DNA of 64,000 nucleotides, from NCBI GenBank assembly GCA_963726775.1, contig CAVSDL010000001.1, positions 310,001 through 374,000 on the forward strand. Direction: 5' to 3'. This DNA comes from CAIWHR01 sp963726775 (GTDB lineage Bacteria > Pseudomonadota > Gammaproteobacteria > Burkholderiales > Casimicrobiaceae). The notes below the pieces were generated by a model, which was given only the letters and a program-made list of their open reading frames with translations, searched no databases and was not told the DNA's origin. A program made the position numbers and the translations under genes. This document shows, one piece after another, positions 25,990 through 35,138 of this stretch; position 1 is the first letter of the stretch, and each line of letters starts with the position of its first letter.

Positions 25990-26340
25990 ATGAATGACAT
26001 GACCGAGATGCCCGCACCGCTCGTATTCACCGACAATGCCGCCGAAAAGGTAAGGTCGCTGATCGAAGAGGAAGGCAATGCCGAGCTCAAGCTGCGGGTG
26101 TTCGTCACGGGCGGCGGCTGCTCGGGCTTCCAGTACGGCTTCACGTTCGACGAGGTCGTCAACGACGACGACACGTCGCTGGTGAAAAACGGCGTGACGC
26201 TGCTGATCGACCCGATGAGCTACCAGTACCTGGTGGGCGCCGAGATCGATTACCAGGAAGGCCTCGAAGGCGCGCAGTTCGTGATCAAGAACCCGAACGC
26301 CACGACCACCTGCGGCTGCGGCTCGTCTTTCTCGGCCTGA
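25990..26340 (+). CDS. erpA: Iron-sulfur cluster insertion protein ErpA (A-type carrier)
   Basis: 116 aa. HesB/A-type carrier that delivers Fe-S clusters to apo-proteins. The three conserved cysteines are in GGGCSGFQYGF and in the C-terminal TCGCGSSFS. ATG at 25990 follows AAGGAGCC. The erpA-anmK-M23 peptidase-tyrS neighbourhood is typical of betaproteobacteria, but anmK is on the opposite strand and converges here. Confidence 0.95.
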   Translation: MNDMTEMPAPLVFTDNAAEKVRSLIEEEGNAELKLRVFVTGGGCSGFQYGFTFDEVVNDDDTSLVKNGVTLLIDPMSYQYLVGAEIDYQEGLEGAQFVIKNPNATTTCGCGSSFSA

Positions 26341-26365
26341 CGCAACGCCTGCTCGGCAACAATAG

Positions 26366-26384
26366 CGGGGCCCTGGCGGCCCCG
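26366..26384. terminator. Possible bidirectional hairpin between erpA and anmK
   Basis: CGGGGCC and GGCCCCG pair around CTGGC between the two convergent gene ends. There is no clear T run, so termination is only a suggestion. Confidence 0.35.
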
Positions 26385-26427
26385 AAATGAGCGTCCGTCC
26401 TGCGTCGACTCGTCGCGAGTCCCGCGT

Positions 26428-27543
26428 TCAACGTGGATACACGGCTCCCAGCACGCGATAGCCGCGCGCGCCGGTGACGGCGGGTACATTGCCGGGACGG
26501 CCGGCCAGCGCTTCGCGGGCGAGCCACGCAAATGCAAGCGCCTCGACATGTTCTACCGCGACGCCTTGCGCGGCGGTGGTTCCGATTGCGAGAGGCGCGG
26601 CCGCCGCAGCGAGCGCTTCCATCAGTGCAGGATTCTTCGCGCCGCCACCACAGACGAGCACTTCGACAGCACCTTGGCACTGCGCCCGGATCGCGCTCGC
26701 AACGGTTCGCGCCGTCAATGCGACCAGCGTTGCCTGAACGTCCGCCGGCGCGATGTCACGTGTGGCCAGCATCGCGGCCAGCCATTCAGGGTTGAACAAG
26801 TCGCGTCCCGTGCTCTTCGGCGGCACACGCGCGAAAAAGGGCTCGGACAGCAGTGCGGCAAGCAGCGATTCGTCCACGCGCCCCGTCCGCGCCCACGCGC
26901 CGTCACGATCGAACGCGGCGGCGCAATGACGCGCATGCCACAGGTCCAGCAGCACGTTGCCCGGCCCGGTGTCGAATCCGCGCACCCCGCCACCGGGCGG
27001 AAGGTCCGTGAGATTGGCGATGCCGCCCACGTTGACGACGACGCGGTGGGTGTCGCCGGCGAACATCGCCGCGTGGAACGCCGGCGCCAGCGGCGCGCCC
27101 TCCCCGCTCGCCGCCACGTCGCGGCTGCGGAAATCGGCAACCACCGTAACGCCCGATCGCTCGGCGACACGCGCGGCATTGTTGAGTTGCAGCGTCCAGC
27201 CTTGGCCGGGGCGGTGGCGCACCGTCTGCCCGTGGACGCCTGCGGCAACGAGATCCGCCGGGACCAGGCGCGCATCGGCCAGCGCGCCGGCGATCGCGTC
27301 GGCATAGGCGTCGGCCAGCGCGTTTGCCGCGCGCGCCGCGCGGGCGAGTTCATCGGGGCCCGAATGCTGAAGGGCCAGCAATTCACCGCGCAATCCGGAC
27401 GAAAGCGGACGCGACGCCGCGGCGACGAGTTCGCACGCGCGGCCGGACGGCGGCGAGAAATCGGCGACGACGGCATCGACCCCATCGAGGCTCGTGCCGG
27501 ACATCACACCGGCGTAGAGTTCGCGGCGCACGTTGGCGATCAT
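26428..27543 (-). CDS. anmK: Anhydro-N-acetylmuramic acid kinase
   Basis: Phosphorylates 1,6-anhydro-MurNAc during peptidoglycan recycling. 371 aa, normal length. The ATP-binding signature YAGVMSGTSLDGVDAVVADF is at residues 10-29. NVGGIANLTDLPPGG, GFDTGPGNVLLD and VCGGGAKNPALME follow. An M23 peptidoglycan endopeptidase gene lies 31 nt upstream on the same strand, so the two form a cell-wall turnover pair. Confidence 0.96.
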   Translation of the reverse strand: MIANVRRELYAGVMSGTSLDGVDAVVADFSPPSGRACELVAAASRPLSSGLRGELLALQHSGPDELARAARAANALADAYADAIAGALADARLVPADLVAAGVHGQTVRHRPGQGWTLQLNNAARVAERSGVTVVADFRSRDVAASGEGAPLAPAFHAAMFAGDTHRVVVNVGGIANLTDLPPGGGVRGFDTGPGNVLLDLWHARHCAAAFDRDGAWARTGRVDESLLAALLSEPFFARVPPKSTGRDLFNPEWLAAMLATRDIAPADVQATLVALTARTVASAIRAQCQGAVEVLVCGGGAKNPALMEALAAAAAPLAIGTTAAQGVAVEHVEALAFAWLAREALAGRPGNVPAVTGARGYRVLGAVYPR

Positions 27544-27574
27544 CCGCAGGTGCCGGTGCCGGCGATCTTGCCGA

Positions 27575-28882
27575 TCAATCCCCGGCGGCGATAACCGCGC
27601 GTGAATACTGGCGCGCGATCGCGAGCTGCGCGACGGCAGGTTCGATCCGCGCGGCGAAGATCGCCCGGTGCGCGGGAGGCAGCGGATCGCCGCCCGGCAA
27701 CGCGATCGTCAGCGGATTGCGCTGCACGCCGGCGATACGAAACTCGTAGTGCAAGTGCGGACCTGTCGCCCAGCCGGTTTGTCCGACAAAGCCGATGACC
27801 TCGCCCTGCGCTACGCGCGCGCCCGTCTTCACCTGCGGCGCAAGACGCGACAGGTGCGCGTACAGCGTCGAGAACGCGCCCTGGTGCCGCAGCTCGATCA
27901 CGTTGCCATAGCCTTCCTGCCGACCGGCGAACAGCACCTTGCCGCTGCCCGTGGCGCGAATCGGCGTTCCTACGGGCGCTGCGTAGTCCACGCCCCGATG
28001 CGCGCGCCAGGTCTGGAGGATCGGATGGAAGCGCGCGCTCGAAAAGCCCGACGTCATCCGCGAGAACTGCATCGGCGAACGCAGGAACGCCCGGCGCAGC
28101 GCAGCGCCGTCCGCGGCATAATAATCCTGGCTGCCGTCTGCGTCGCGCCAGAGAAAGGCCCGATAGGTCTTCCCCCGGTTCTCGAACTCGGCGGCAACGA
28201 TGCGGCCAGGGCCCGCGGGCTCGCCGTCCCGCATCCGCATCTCGTAGACGACGGCAAATCGGTCGCCGCGCTGGATGTCCTTGTAGAAGTCGATGTCGCC
28301 GGCGAAAACATCCGCCAGCTGCAGCGTCACCGCATCGGGGAGTCCCGCGGCATCGGCCGCGCCGAACAGCGACGAGCGGATCTCCCCCGCGGCCATCGCC
28401 CACCGTACCTCGATGTCGCCGGGGACCGATGTCGCGGTCAGCCGGTCGCCGTCGCGGGCAACCGCCAACTGCAGGCCGTTGCCCGCATCGAAGCGAAGCC
28501 CGAGCAGCGTACCGCGGTCGTCGGTCAGCACGCGCAGCGGCTTTCCCGGGAGCAGCTGATACAGGGGCCGCGCCGCGGGGTCCGTGCGCAGGAAGGCAAA
28601 CGCTTCCGGATCGTCGACACCAAGGCGCGCAAGCACGCGGCCGACGGTGTCGCCGCGCTGGATCCGCTCCTCCCGCCAATAGCCCGTGGCTCCACCGAGA
28701 TCCAACGGCATCATCATGGGGGGTGGCAGCGCGCGCGCGACAGTCACCGTCGGCAACGATTCGAGCGTCGTCCCCGGCGCGAGACCGAAGGCGGCCGCGC
28801 CGGAGAGGGCGAGCACGACGATTGCGATCGCCGGTCCCATCGACAGCGCAGCGAGCGCGTGGCGCGCACGGCGGGCGGTCAT
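27575..28882 (-). CDS. M23-family murein DD-endopeptidase (MepM-like)
   Basis: About 435 aa from ATG 28882. An N-terminal membrane anchor (AIAIVVLALSGAAAFGLA) is followed by a LysM-like/OapA-type region (IQRGDTVGRVLARLGV), a linker, and a C-terminal peptidase M23 domain with zinc ligands in AHRGVDYAAPVGTPI and GPHLHYEFRI. It would cut peptide cross-links in the periplasm to allow wall growth. An in-frame ATG at 28924 (MTAPQSG) is a possible alternative start; neither has a clear ribosome site. It is divergent from tyrS. Confidence 0.9.
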   Translation of the reverse strand: MTARRARHALAALSMGPAIAIVVLALSGAAAFGLAPGTTLESLPTVTVARALPPPMMMPLDLGGATGYWREERIQRGDTVGRVLARLGVDDPEAFAFLRTDPAARPLYQLLPGKPLRVLTDDRGTLLGLRFDAGNGLQLAVARDGDRLTATSVPGDIEVRWAMAAGEIRSSLFGAADAAGLPDAVTLQLADVFAGDIDFYKDIQRGDRFAVVYEMRMRDGEPAGPGRIVAAEFENRGKTYRAFLWRDADGSQDYYAADGAALRRAFLRSPMQFSRMTSGFSSARFHPILQTWRAHRGVDYAAPVGTPIRATGSGKVLFAGRQEGYGNVIELRHQGAFSTLYAHLSRLAPQVKTGARVAQGEVIGFVGQTGWATGPHLHYEFRIAGVQRNPLTIALPGGDPLPPAHRAIFAARIEPAVAQLAIARQYSRAVIAAGD

Positions 28883-29126
28883 GCGAACGCTTTGCGTTAG
28901 AATTCCCGATTGGGGTGCGGTCATCGCCGAAGCTGGAAGGCGCGAAACCGCGATATTAGCAAACACGGGCCGCGGCCCCGACCGCCCCGGCGACAACCGG
29001 AATTTTCGATGAGCCCTGCGTCATTCGGCATGCCTGCCTTGCGATCCTTTCGCGCCCTGCCTAGCCGACCGATTCCTCGCCAGGCCGCCATCGCGTTGAG
29101 CGAATCGAAGCGGACCCCGTAGCCCG

Positions 29127-30329
29127 ATGCCCCTCGACATCGCCGAGCAACTTGCCGTATTCAAGCGCGGCGCCGACGAGCTGCTCGTCGAGGCCGAGCT
29201 TGTCGACAAGCTCGAGCGCGGCAAGCCGCTGCGGATCAAGGAAGGTTTCGACCCGACGAGACCCGACCTGCACATTGGCCACACCGTGCAGTTCAACAAG
29301 CTGCGGCAGCTGCAGGACCTCGGCCATCACGTCATCTTTCTGATCGGCGACTTCACCGGAATGATCGGCGATCCCACCGGGCGCAACGTGACGCGGCCGG
29401 CGCTTACGCGCGAGGAGATCGAAGCCAATGCGCAGACCTACACCGATCAGGTTTTCCTGATCCTCGACCGCGCGAAGACCGAAGTCGCTTTCAACTCCAA
29501 GTGGCTGCTGCCACTGGGCGCCGACGGAATGATCCGGCTTGCCGCGAAATACACCGTCGCGCGAATGCTCGAGCGCGACGACTTCGGCAAGCGTTACCAG
29601 GGCGGCCAGCCGATCGCCATCCACGAGTTCCTCTATCCGCTGGCGCAGGGTTACGACTCGGTCGCGCTTCACGCCGACGTCGAGCTGGGCGGGACCGACC
29701 AGAAATTCAACCTGCTGGTCGGCCGCGAGCTGCAGCGCCACTACGGGCAGGAGCCGCAATGCATCCTGACGCTGCCGCTTCTCGAGGGACTCGACGGTGT
29801 GAACAAGATGTCGAAGTCGCTCGACAACTATGTCGGGATCACCGAGGCGCCGAACGAGATGTTCGGCAAGCTGATGTCGATCTCCGACGATCTCATGTGG
29901 CGCTATTTCGAATTGCTGTCGTTCCGGCCGCTCCCCGACATCGCACAACTGAAGCGCGAGTGTACGGACGGACGCAATCCACGCGACGCCAAAGTAATGC
30001 TGGCGCAGGAGATCGTTGCCCGTTTCCATTCGCGGACAGCGGCCGAGCACGCGCTGGCGGAATTCGACGCGCGGTTCAGGCAGGGCGCGATGCCGGAAAG
30101 CATGCCTGAAGTCACGCTGCAAACCGATGGCAGCGGAATGCCGATTGCGCAGCTTGCAAAGCAGGCGGGCATTGTCGATTCGACGTCCGAGGCGTTGCGC
30201 CTGATCGCCCAGCGCGGCCTGAAGGTGGACGGCGATGTCGTCGCCGACAAGGGCCTGACGATCGCCGCCGGCAGTACCGTGGTCGTGCAGGCAGGCAAGC
30301 GGAAGTTCGCGCGGGTGACCGTGCGGTAA
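29127..30329 (+). CDS. tyrS: Tyrosyl-tRNA synthetase
   Basis: Charges tRNA-Tyr. 400 aa, class I. HIGH-type motif LHIGHTVQFNKL (residues 48-59), GDFTGMIGDPTGRN, KMSKS in GVNKMSKSLDNYVG, and a C-terminal S4 RNA-binding domain (IAQLAKQAGIVDSTSEALRLI). The layout is of the TyrZ-like branch rather than E. coli TyrS. It converges with soxB, leaving only 17 nt. Confidence 0.97.
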   Translation: MPLDIAEQLAVFKRGADELLVEAELVDKLERGKPLRIKEGFDPTRPDLHIGHTVQFNKLRQLQDLGHHVIFLIGDFTGMIGDPTGRNVTRPALTREEIEANAQTYTDQVFLILDRAKTEVAFNSKWLLPLGADGMIRLAAKYTVARMLERDDFGKRYQGGQPIAIHEFLYPLAQGYDSVALHADVELGGTDQKFNLLVGRELQRHYGQEPQCILTLPLLEGLDGVNKMSKSLDNYVGITEAPNEMFGKLMSISDDLMWRYFELLSFRPLPDIAQLKRECTDGRNPRDAKVMLAQEIVARFHSRTAAEHALAEFDARFRQGAMPESMPEVTLQTDGSGMPIAQLAKQAGIVDSTSEALRLIAQRGLKVDGDVVADKGLTIAAGSTVVVQAGKRKFARVTVR

Positions 30330-30346
30330 GCCCGCCATCGGCTCGG

Positions 30347-32069
30347 TCAGGCGATCCCCGGATTCCCCGCCACACCCTCGACCTTCGGCAGGTTGAGCTT
30401 CAGCGGTCTGACCGTCTTCTGCGCGCGCAGATAGCGCGCCATCACATCCCAGATCGGCTCGCCGCCCGCCTCCCGCGCCGCTTCGGAGACCGGCGCCCAG
30501 CCGGCAACCTTGTATTTCTTCTGCGGATCGAGCGGCTTGCCGTTCAGCATCATCGCCGTGATGCGATTCCCCATCGTCGCGACCGGATCGATCGCGTAGC
30601 GCAGTCCGCCGACGCGCACCATGTCGCCGCCCTGCTGGTAGTAGGGATCCGGATTGAACAGATTGTCGGCAACGTCCTCGAGGATCGTCTTGATCGTCTC
30701 GCCGGTGACCTCGTTGACCGTCACGTACGGATACGTGATCGCCGTCTGGTCCATCAGGTGCTCGTAGGTGATCGCCTGTCCGGGCAACAGCGTCGTGCCC
30801 CAGCGGAAACCCGGCGAAAAGGCGATCTCGGCGTTCATCTCCGCCATCAGGCCATCGAGGATCAACTGGTCGGCGGTTCCGTTGAAATTGCCGCGGCGAT
30901 AGAGCAGGCCCTCGGTGACTGCCAGCCTTTCACCGAGCCTCGATGCGTAGGGCGCGCGCGCCCTGCGGATCAGCGCCTCCATGTCCGGATCGCCCGGCAG
31001 CAGCCTCGCGAATACCGGCAGCAGCCGATACCGGAAATCGGCGATCGTCTCCACCCTTGACGTCGAGATCGAGGACCGCGAGGAACTTGCCGTTGCTGCC
31101 CGCATTGGTGACGAGCGTCCTGCCCCCTGCGTTAGCCACCAGGGACGGCTGCGGCACGCCGTCGTGCGTGTGGCCGCCGAGAATGGCGTCGATTCCCGTA
31201 ACGCGCGTCGCCATCTTGAGATCGACGTCCATGCCGTTGTGCGACAACAACACGACGACCTGCGCGCCCCGTGCGCGCGCTTCGAGCACGGCCTTCTGCA
31301 GCGCCTCCTCCTGGATCCCGAACGTCCAGTCGGGCACGAAATAGCGCGGATTCGCGATCGGCACATACGGGAACGCCTGCCCGACGATCGCGACCGGCAC
31401 GCCGTTGATCGTGCGCAGCACATAGGATTGAAATACGGGATCGCCGAAGTCGGCGGTGCGGACGTTCTGCGCGAGAAAGTCGGTGCGGCCCGCAAAATCG
31501 CGAGCGACGACCTCCTTGACCCGGTCCGCGCCCAGCGTGAATTCCCAATGGCCCGTCATCACGTCGACGCCGAGTTGCTTCTGGGCATCGACCATGTCCT
31601 GGCCCTTCGTCCACAGCGCGGTCGCCGAGCCCTGCCACGTGTCGCCACCGTCCAGCAGCAGCGCGCCCGGCCGCGACGCCTTCAGCTTCTTCACCAGCGT
31701 GGCCAGGTGCGCGAAGCCGCCAAGTTGCCCGAACGCGATCGCCGCGCGCTCGTAGTCGAGATACGTGAATGCGTGCGCCTCGCGGGTGCCGGGCCGGATT
31801 CCGAAATGCTTGAGCAGCACCTCGCCGACGAGATGCGGTGGCCGCCCGCGCGCGGCGCCCAGCCCGAGGTTCACGCTGGGTTCGCGGAAGAAAACGGGAA
31901 GGAGTTGCGCGTGGCAGTCCGTGAAATGCAGCAGGCTCACGTTGCCAAAGGGCTGGACGGCATCGTAAAACCGCGCACCGCTCGAAAGGTCCAGTGCGGC
32001 CCGGCTGTCGATCGGGAGGCCGGCTGCCGCAGCGGCGGCAACGGCATGGAGAAATTCGCGGCGATTCAT
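30347..32069 (-). pseudogene. soxB: SoxB thiosulfohydrolase with one frame break
   Basis: SoxB releases sulfate from sulfur bound to the SoxYZ carrier. A frame from ATG 32069 encodes the twin-arginine signal (MNRREFLH), metal motifs HFTDCHAQLLP, LLDGGDTWQGS and GGHTHDGVPQP, and runs to LDLDVKGG at 31050. Homology then continues in the +1 frame (VETIADFRYRLLPVF) to the stop at 30347, with NFNGTADQLI and YVTVNEVTGE. The break lies at 31045-31060, so the gene has one extra or two missing bases. Together about 570 aa, the family length. It could be a true mutation or a sequence error; all other sox genes are intact. Confidence 0.88.
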
Positions 32070-32115
32070 TCGTCGGGGGGCTCGCGCGTTCGCGGCACGC
32101 CCACGGTCTTCCGCG

Positions 32116-32748
32116 TTACTTGTTCACCGGCGACTGCGGGTCCATCAGCAGCGCGACGACGTCCCTCACCTGCTGTTCCGTGAGAATTCCCTTGTGGCCG
32201 AATCGCGGCATGTTCGTGCAGGCGTTGTAGGCCTGCGCGTTCCAGATCTTTCCGTAAGCGTATTTCCGGATCTCGTCGTTGTAGCCGCGCACCTTGCCGA
32301 ACTGGTAGAGGCTGGGTCCGATCGTCCCGAAGGAAAGCTCCTGCGGCGCGAGCTGGTGGCAGGCATAGCAGTTGGCGCCTGCGGGCACCTTCGGATCGTC
32401 GGAATACTGCATCCCCCGGCCTTCCTGGGCGATCTTCTCGCCGTTCTTCCAATCGCCGACCAGCACGCCGTCGGCGGGCCATTTGATCGTCGCCAGATTC
32501 TCCTTCTCGATCCTTGCGGCGACGTCCTTTGGCAGCGTCTTGCCCGCATAGGCGCTGCAGACCCTTTGCGTGTCGTCCTGGACGAGGCGATCGAGCTTCG
32601 CCTGGCCCTGCTCCCTGAACGACGCCTTGAGCATCGTCGCCGCCGCCGCGGCGACTTCGGCGTCGGACGGCGTCGTGGCGCAGCCAAGGATGAACGCCGG
32701 CGCGGCGAGCGCCGCGGTTAGCGAAACAAACAAATGAATGCGGCGCAT
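32116..32748 (-). CDS. soxX: SoxX, c-type cytochrome subunit of SoxAX
   Basis: 210 aa. A lipoprotein-like signal ending FILGC precedes a cytochrome c domain with the heme site CYACH and the axial methionine in CTNMPRFGHKG. SoxAX oxidatively joins thiosulfate to the SoxY cysteine. The long N-terminal helical extension before the heme resembles the larger SoxX form. Start at 32748 (MRRIHLFV). It lies 13 nt after soxA and 46 nt before soxB. Confidence 0.94.
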   Translation of the reverse strand: MRRIHLFVSLTAALAAPAFILGCATTPSDAEVAAAAATMLKASFREQGQAKLDRLVQDDTQRVCSAYAGKTLPKDVAARIEKENLATIKWPADGVLVGDWKNGEKIAQEGRGMQYSDDPKVPAGANCYACHQLAPQELSFGTIGPSLYQFGKVRGYNDEIRKYAYGKIWNAQAYNACTNMPRFGHKGILTEQQVRDVVALLMDPQSPVNK

Positions 32749-32761
32749 GGCGTGCCCCCGG

Positions 32762-33577
32762 TCAGCGCTTGATGGCCGGCGCGTCGAACGCCGCGCCGTT
32801 GGCATTGCGGGCAAGAAACGTCGTCAGCGCAATCGATGCGTCCGATGCGAACACGAGCTCGGGGAAGCGCTGCTGGCGAAAACAGTCGTTAAGGCGCCAC
32901 TGGAACGTGCGCAGCTCGCCCTGCGACACGCGATAGGCGGGCCAGGTCGTATACGCCTTTCGCGCGCCGTCGGTCTGCGTGAGGTTGGGGAGATCCTGCA
33001 GCCGGATTCGCTTGGCGTCCTCGCCATGGCAGGTCGCGCAGGCGAAGTCGTGAGTTCCGCCGCGGAAATAGAACATCTTCTCGCCAAGGCGGTAGGCTTC
33101 GAGCTCCTTGGGGTGCGCGAGCGCGACATCCATCTTCACGCCTCGCGCTTCCGACGTGATCCAGGCGGCGAGCGCCTCGATGTCGGATTTCCTGTCGGGG
33201 CCGCCGAAGGGTCCCTTCTTCGCGTCGGCCTCGGAAAATCCCTGCAGCGTGACCATGCACCAGACGAGGCGTGTTTCGAGATCCTGGACGCGGTCGGCGT
33301 CGGCGAAATACTTCGGCAGCCGCGCATACGCGCCCTTGACGATTCCGGAACCCAGGCCGAGGTCGCATGCTTCCAGCGAAACGTTCTTCGGACCGCGCTT
33401 CAGCTTCCAGAGGCCCTCGCCGCGGGCTTCCCACAGTTCGGCCGGATTGCCGTCCTGCAAGGCAGCGCGGTACTTGGCGATCTCCTCGACCGCGCTGCCC
33501 TGACCCAGCGCCACCGGCGCCGCGACGAGCATGAACAACGCGAGTCCGCGCGCGGCGCCCCCTCGAATCGGTCGCAT
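32762..33577 (-). CDS. soxA: SoxA, catalytic cytochrome subunit of SoxAX (mono-heme type)
   Basis: 271 aa. Signal peptide (GLALFMLVAAPVALG), then a heme site CATCH in DFACATCHGEDAKR. The active-site cysteine is in LNDCFRQQRFPE, the residue that becomes a cysteine persulfide in SoxA. The N-terminal heme of diheme SoxA is absent: only isolated cysteines (EACDLG, VWCMVTLQ) are seen. Start at 33577 (MRPIRGG); 33589 is possible. Between soxZ and soxX. Confidence 0.93.
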   Translation of the reverse strand: MRPIRGGAARGLALFMLVAAPVALGQGSAVEEIAKYRAALQDGNPAELWEARGEGLWKLKRGPKNVSLEACDLGLGSGIVKGAYARLPKYFADADRVQDLETRLVWCMVTLQGFSEADAKKGPFGGPDRKSDIEALAAWITSEARGVKMDVALAHPKELEAYRLGEKMFYFRGGTHDFACATCHGEDAKRIRLQDLPNLTQTDGARKAYTTWPAYRVSQGELRTFQWRLNDCFRQQRFPELVFASDASIALTTFLARNANGAAFDAPAIKR

Positions 33578-33720
33578 GCAACCTCCCATGAATCGCGCCC
33601 AGAGGTCGGGCCTTCCGGAAATCGGCAACGCCCGGCCGCGATCGCGGCGGCCCCGCCGCCGGGCGAGAGTCGCCCGCGCGAAGCGATCCGCCCGTTCACA
33701 CGTCGTGCGCCGCGCAGACC

Positions 33721-34032
33721 CTAGCTTATCGTCGCTTCGTCGGTGCGCTTGTCGCCGCGATTGTCGGTCCAGGTGATCTGGATCTTGTCTCCCTTGGCGC
33801 CGCCCTTGAACCTGAACGCCAGGAACGGGTTCTTGGCCACGGCGGGGCCCCATTGCGCGCTCAGCACCGTGTTGCCGTTCCAGGTCGCGCTCACGGTCTG
33901 GATGAACCACGCGGGGATCGTTTTGCCCTGCGCGTCCTTGCGCTGCCCCGTTTCCATCTCGTGGTTCATCAACACTTTGACTTCGGTCGAATCGCCGACG
34001 ACGTTCGCCCGGATTTTCATCGGATCTGGCAT
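33721..34032 (-). CDS. soxZ: SoxZ, sulfur carrier partner
   Basis: 103 aa immunoglobulin-like protein that forms SoxYZ, the carrier holding the sulfur substrate in the periplasm. Family marks: MKIRANVVGDSTEVKVLMNHEMETG near the N-terminus, WNGNTVLSAQWGPAVAKNPFLAF and DKIQITWTDNRGD. Start at 34032 gives MPDPMKIR. It begins 11 nt after soxY; a 143-nt gap with no gene separates it from soxA. Confidence 0.96.
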   Translation of the reverse strand: MPDPMKIRANVVGDSTEVKVLMNHEMETGQRKDAQGKTIPAWFIQTVSATWNGNTVLSAQWGPAVAKNPFLAFRFKGGAKGDKIQITWTDNRGDKRTDEATIS

Positions 34033-34043
34033 GTACCCGCTCC

Positions 34044-34520
34044 TCAACCGCCGCAACCGCCGAGCGTGACCTTGATTTCCTTCGAGGCCACGTAATACCT
34101 GCCGTCCGCCTTCACCAGCGCATAGACGTTGGAACTCTGGCCCATCTTGACCCGCGTGGTGATCGACGGCTCGGTGCCGGCCGGAATGTCGAAACTGGCC
34201 GTCAGCATGTTGGGGTTCTTTTCGATCAGGATGGCGATCGATTCGGTTTTCGGGATCGAGCTCGAAATGCCTATGGGCACGACGGCGCCGTTCTCGGCAA
34301 TGTCCGGCGTCGAGACGAACGCGATGTCCTTGCTTGGCGTCGGCGCGCCGCCACCGACGGCCTTCAGCGCTTCATCCATGGTCCTGGCGTCGAACGCCGC
34401 CTTGTTCCAGGACTGCGCCGCGGCCTCGTCCGGCGGGAGCCAGCCCGCCGCGGCGAGCAATGCGAGCAGAGTCGCGTTCCCGCTCGCCTTCAGCATGTCC
34501 CTGCGTGTAGTGGTGGTCAT
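34044..34520 (-). CDS. soxY: SoxY, sulfur-binding carrier subunit
   Basis: 158 aa. A Tat signal begins TTTTRRDMLKASG. The C-terminus is the flexible GGCGG arm (KVTLGGCGG), whose cysteine covalently carries the sulfur chain between SoxAX, SoxB and, where present, SoxCD. It is the first gene of soxYZAXB; the 175 bp upstream should hold the promoter. Start at 34520. Confidence 0.96.
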   Translation of the reverse strand: MTTTTRRDMLKASGNATLLALLAAAGWLPPDEAAAQSWNKAAFDARTMDEALKAVGGGAPTPSKDIAFVSTPDIAENGAVVPIGISSSIPKTESIAILIEKNPNMLTASFDIPAGTEPSITTRVKMGQSSNVYALVKADGRYYVASKEIKVTLGGCGG

Positions 34521-34695
34521 GCGCAATCCTTCGCGATTCACGGCTATTCGGCCGGCCGCATTCTGCGATTCTAGCCCCGATTTTGGTCCAGGAGCGCAAC
34601 GTTTCGCGTAGGGCGAAATCCGGAAGGCTGGCGGCGGGCCCGCCGTGCGATGCCTCGGCAACGCGGTCAGCCGGGATGGGCGCCGTGCCTGGGCC

Positions 34696-35106
34696 CTAAT
34701 ACGACATGCAAGCGGCGTTCAGAATTCCGACCGCAATGGCCAGTGACGCGAGCAACACCGCCGCCGCCACGCGCCCTTCCCGGATGGCCTCGGCAAACCG
34801 CGGCACGACGTGGCCAACGACGTAATAGACGGCAATCTGGACGACAAGCGCCACCAGTCCCCAAACGACCATGTCGATCGCGCCGACGCTGTGCGCGATC
34901 GCGCTCGCGAGCGGCAGTACGAAGCCCAGGATGGCGCCGGCGAGCGAAACTGCCGCAGCGACATTTCCTTCGCGGATGAGCGCCCGCTCGTTGTAGGGCG
35001 TGACCCAGGCGTAGACCGCGAGAAAGGCGCCGAGAAGTCCGAGTCCCAGGGCGAGATACAGCAGGAAATTCGGCAGTCCGGCGAGCGATTGCGATACGAC
35101 GTTCAT
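34696..35106 (-). CDS. DUF350 membrane protein (YjfL-like)
   Basis: 136 aa with four hydrophobic helices forming two similar halves (LYLALGLGLLGAFLAVYAWV ... AAAVSLAGAILGFVLPLASAI; VVWGLVALVVQIAVYYVVG ... AAAVLLASLAIAVGILNAA). This internal repeat is typical of DUF350/YjfL. It is the last of a three-gene minus-strand set with a glutathionylspermidine-synthase-like enzyme and a DUF1190-type lipoprotein. Function is unknown. Start at 35106. Confidence 0.88.
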   Translation of the reverse strand: MNVVSQSLAGLPNFLLYLALGLGLLGAFLAVYAWVTPYNERALIREGNVAAAVSLAGAILGFVLPLASAIAHSVGAIDMVVWGLVALVVQIAVYYVVGHVVPRFAEAIREGRVAAAVLLASLAIAVGILNAACMSY

Positions 35107-35138
35107 GAAGGCCTCCCCGATTCGCGCGAGCCGCGCGG

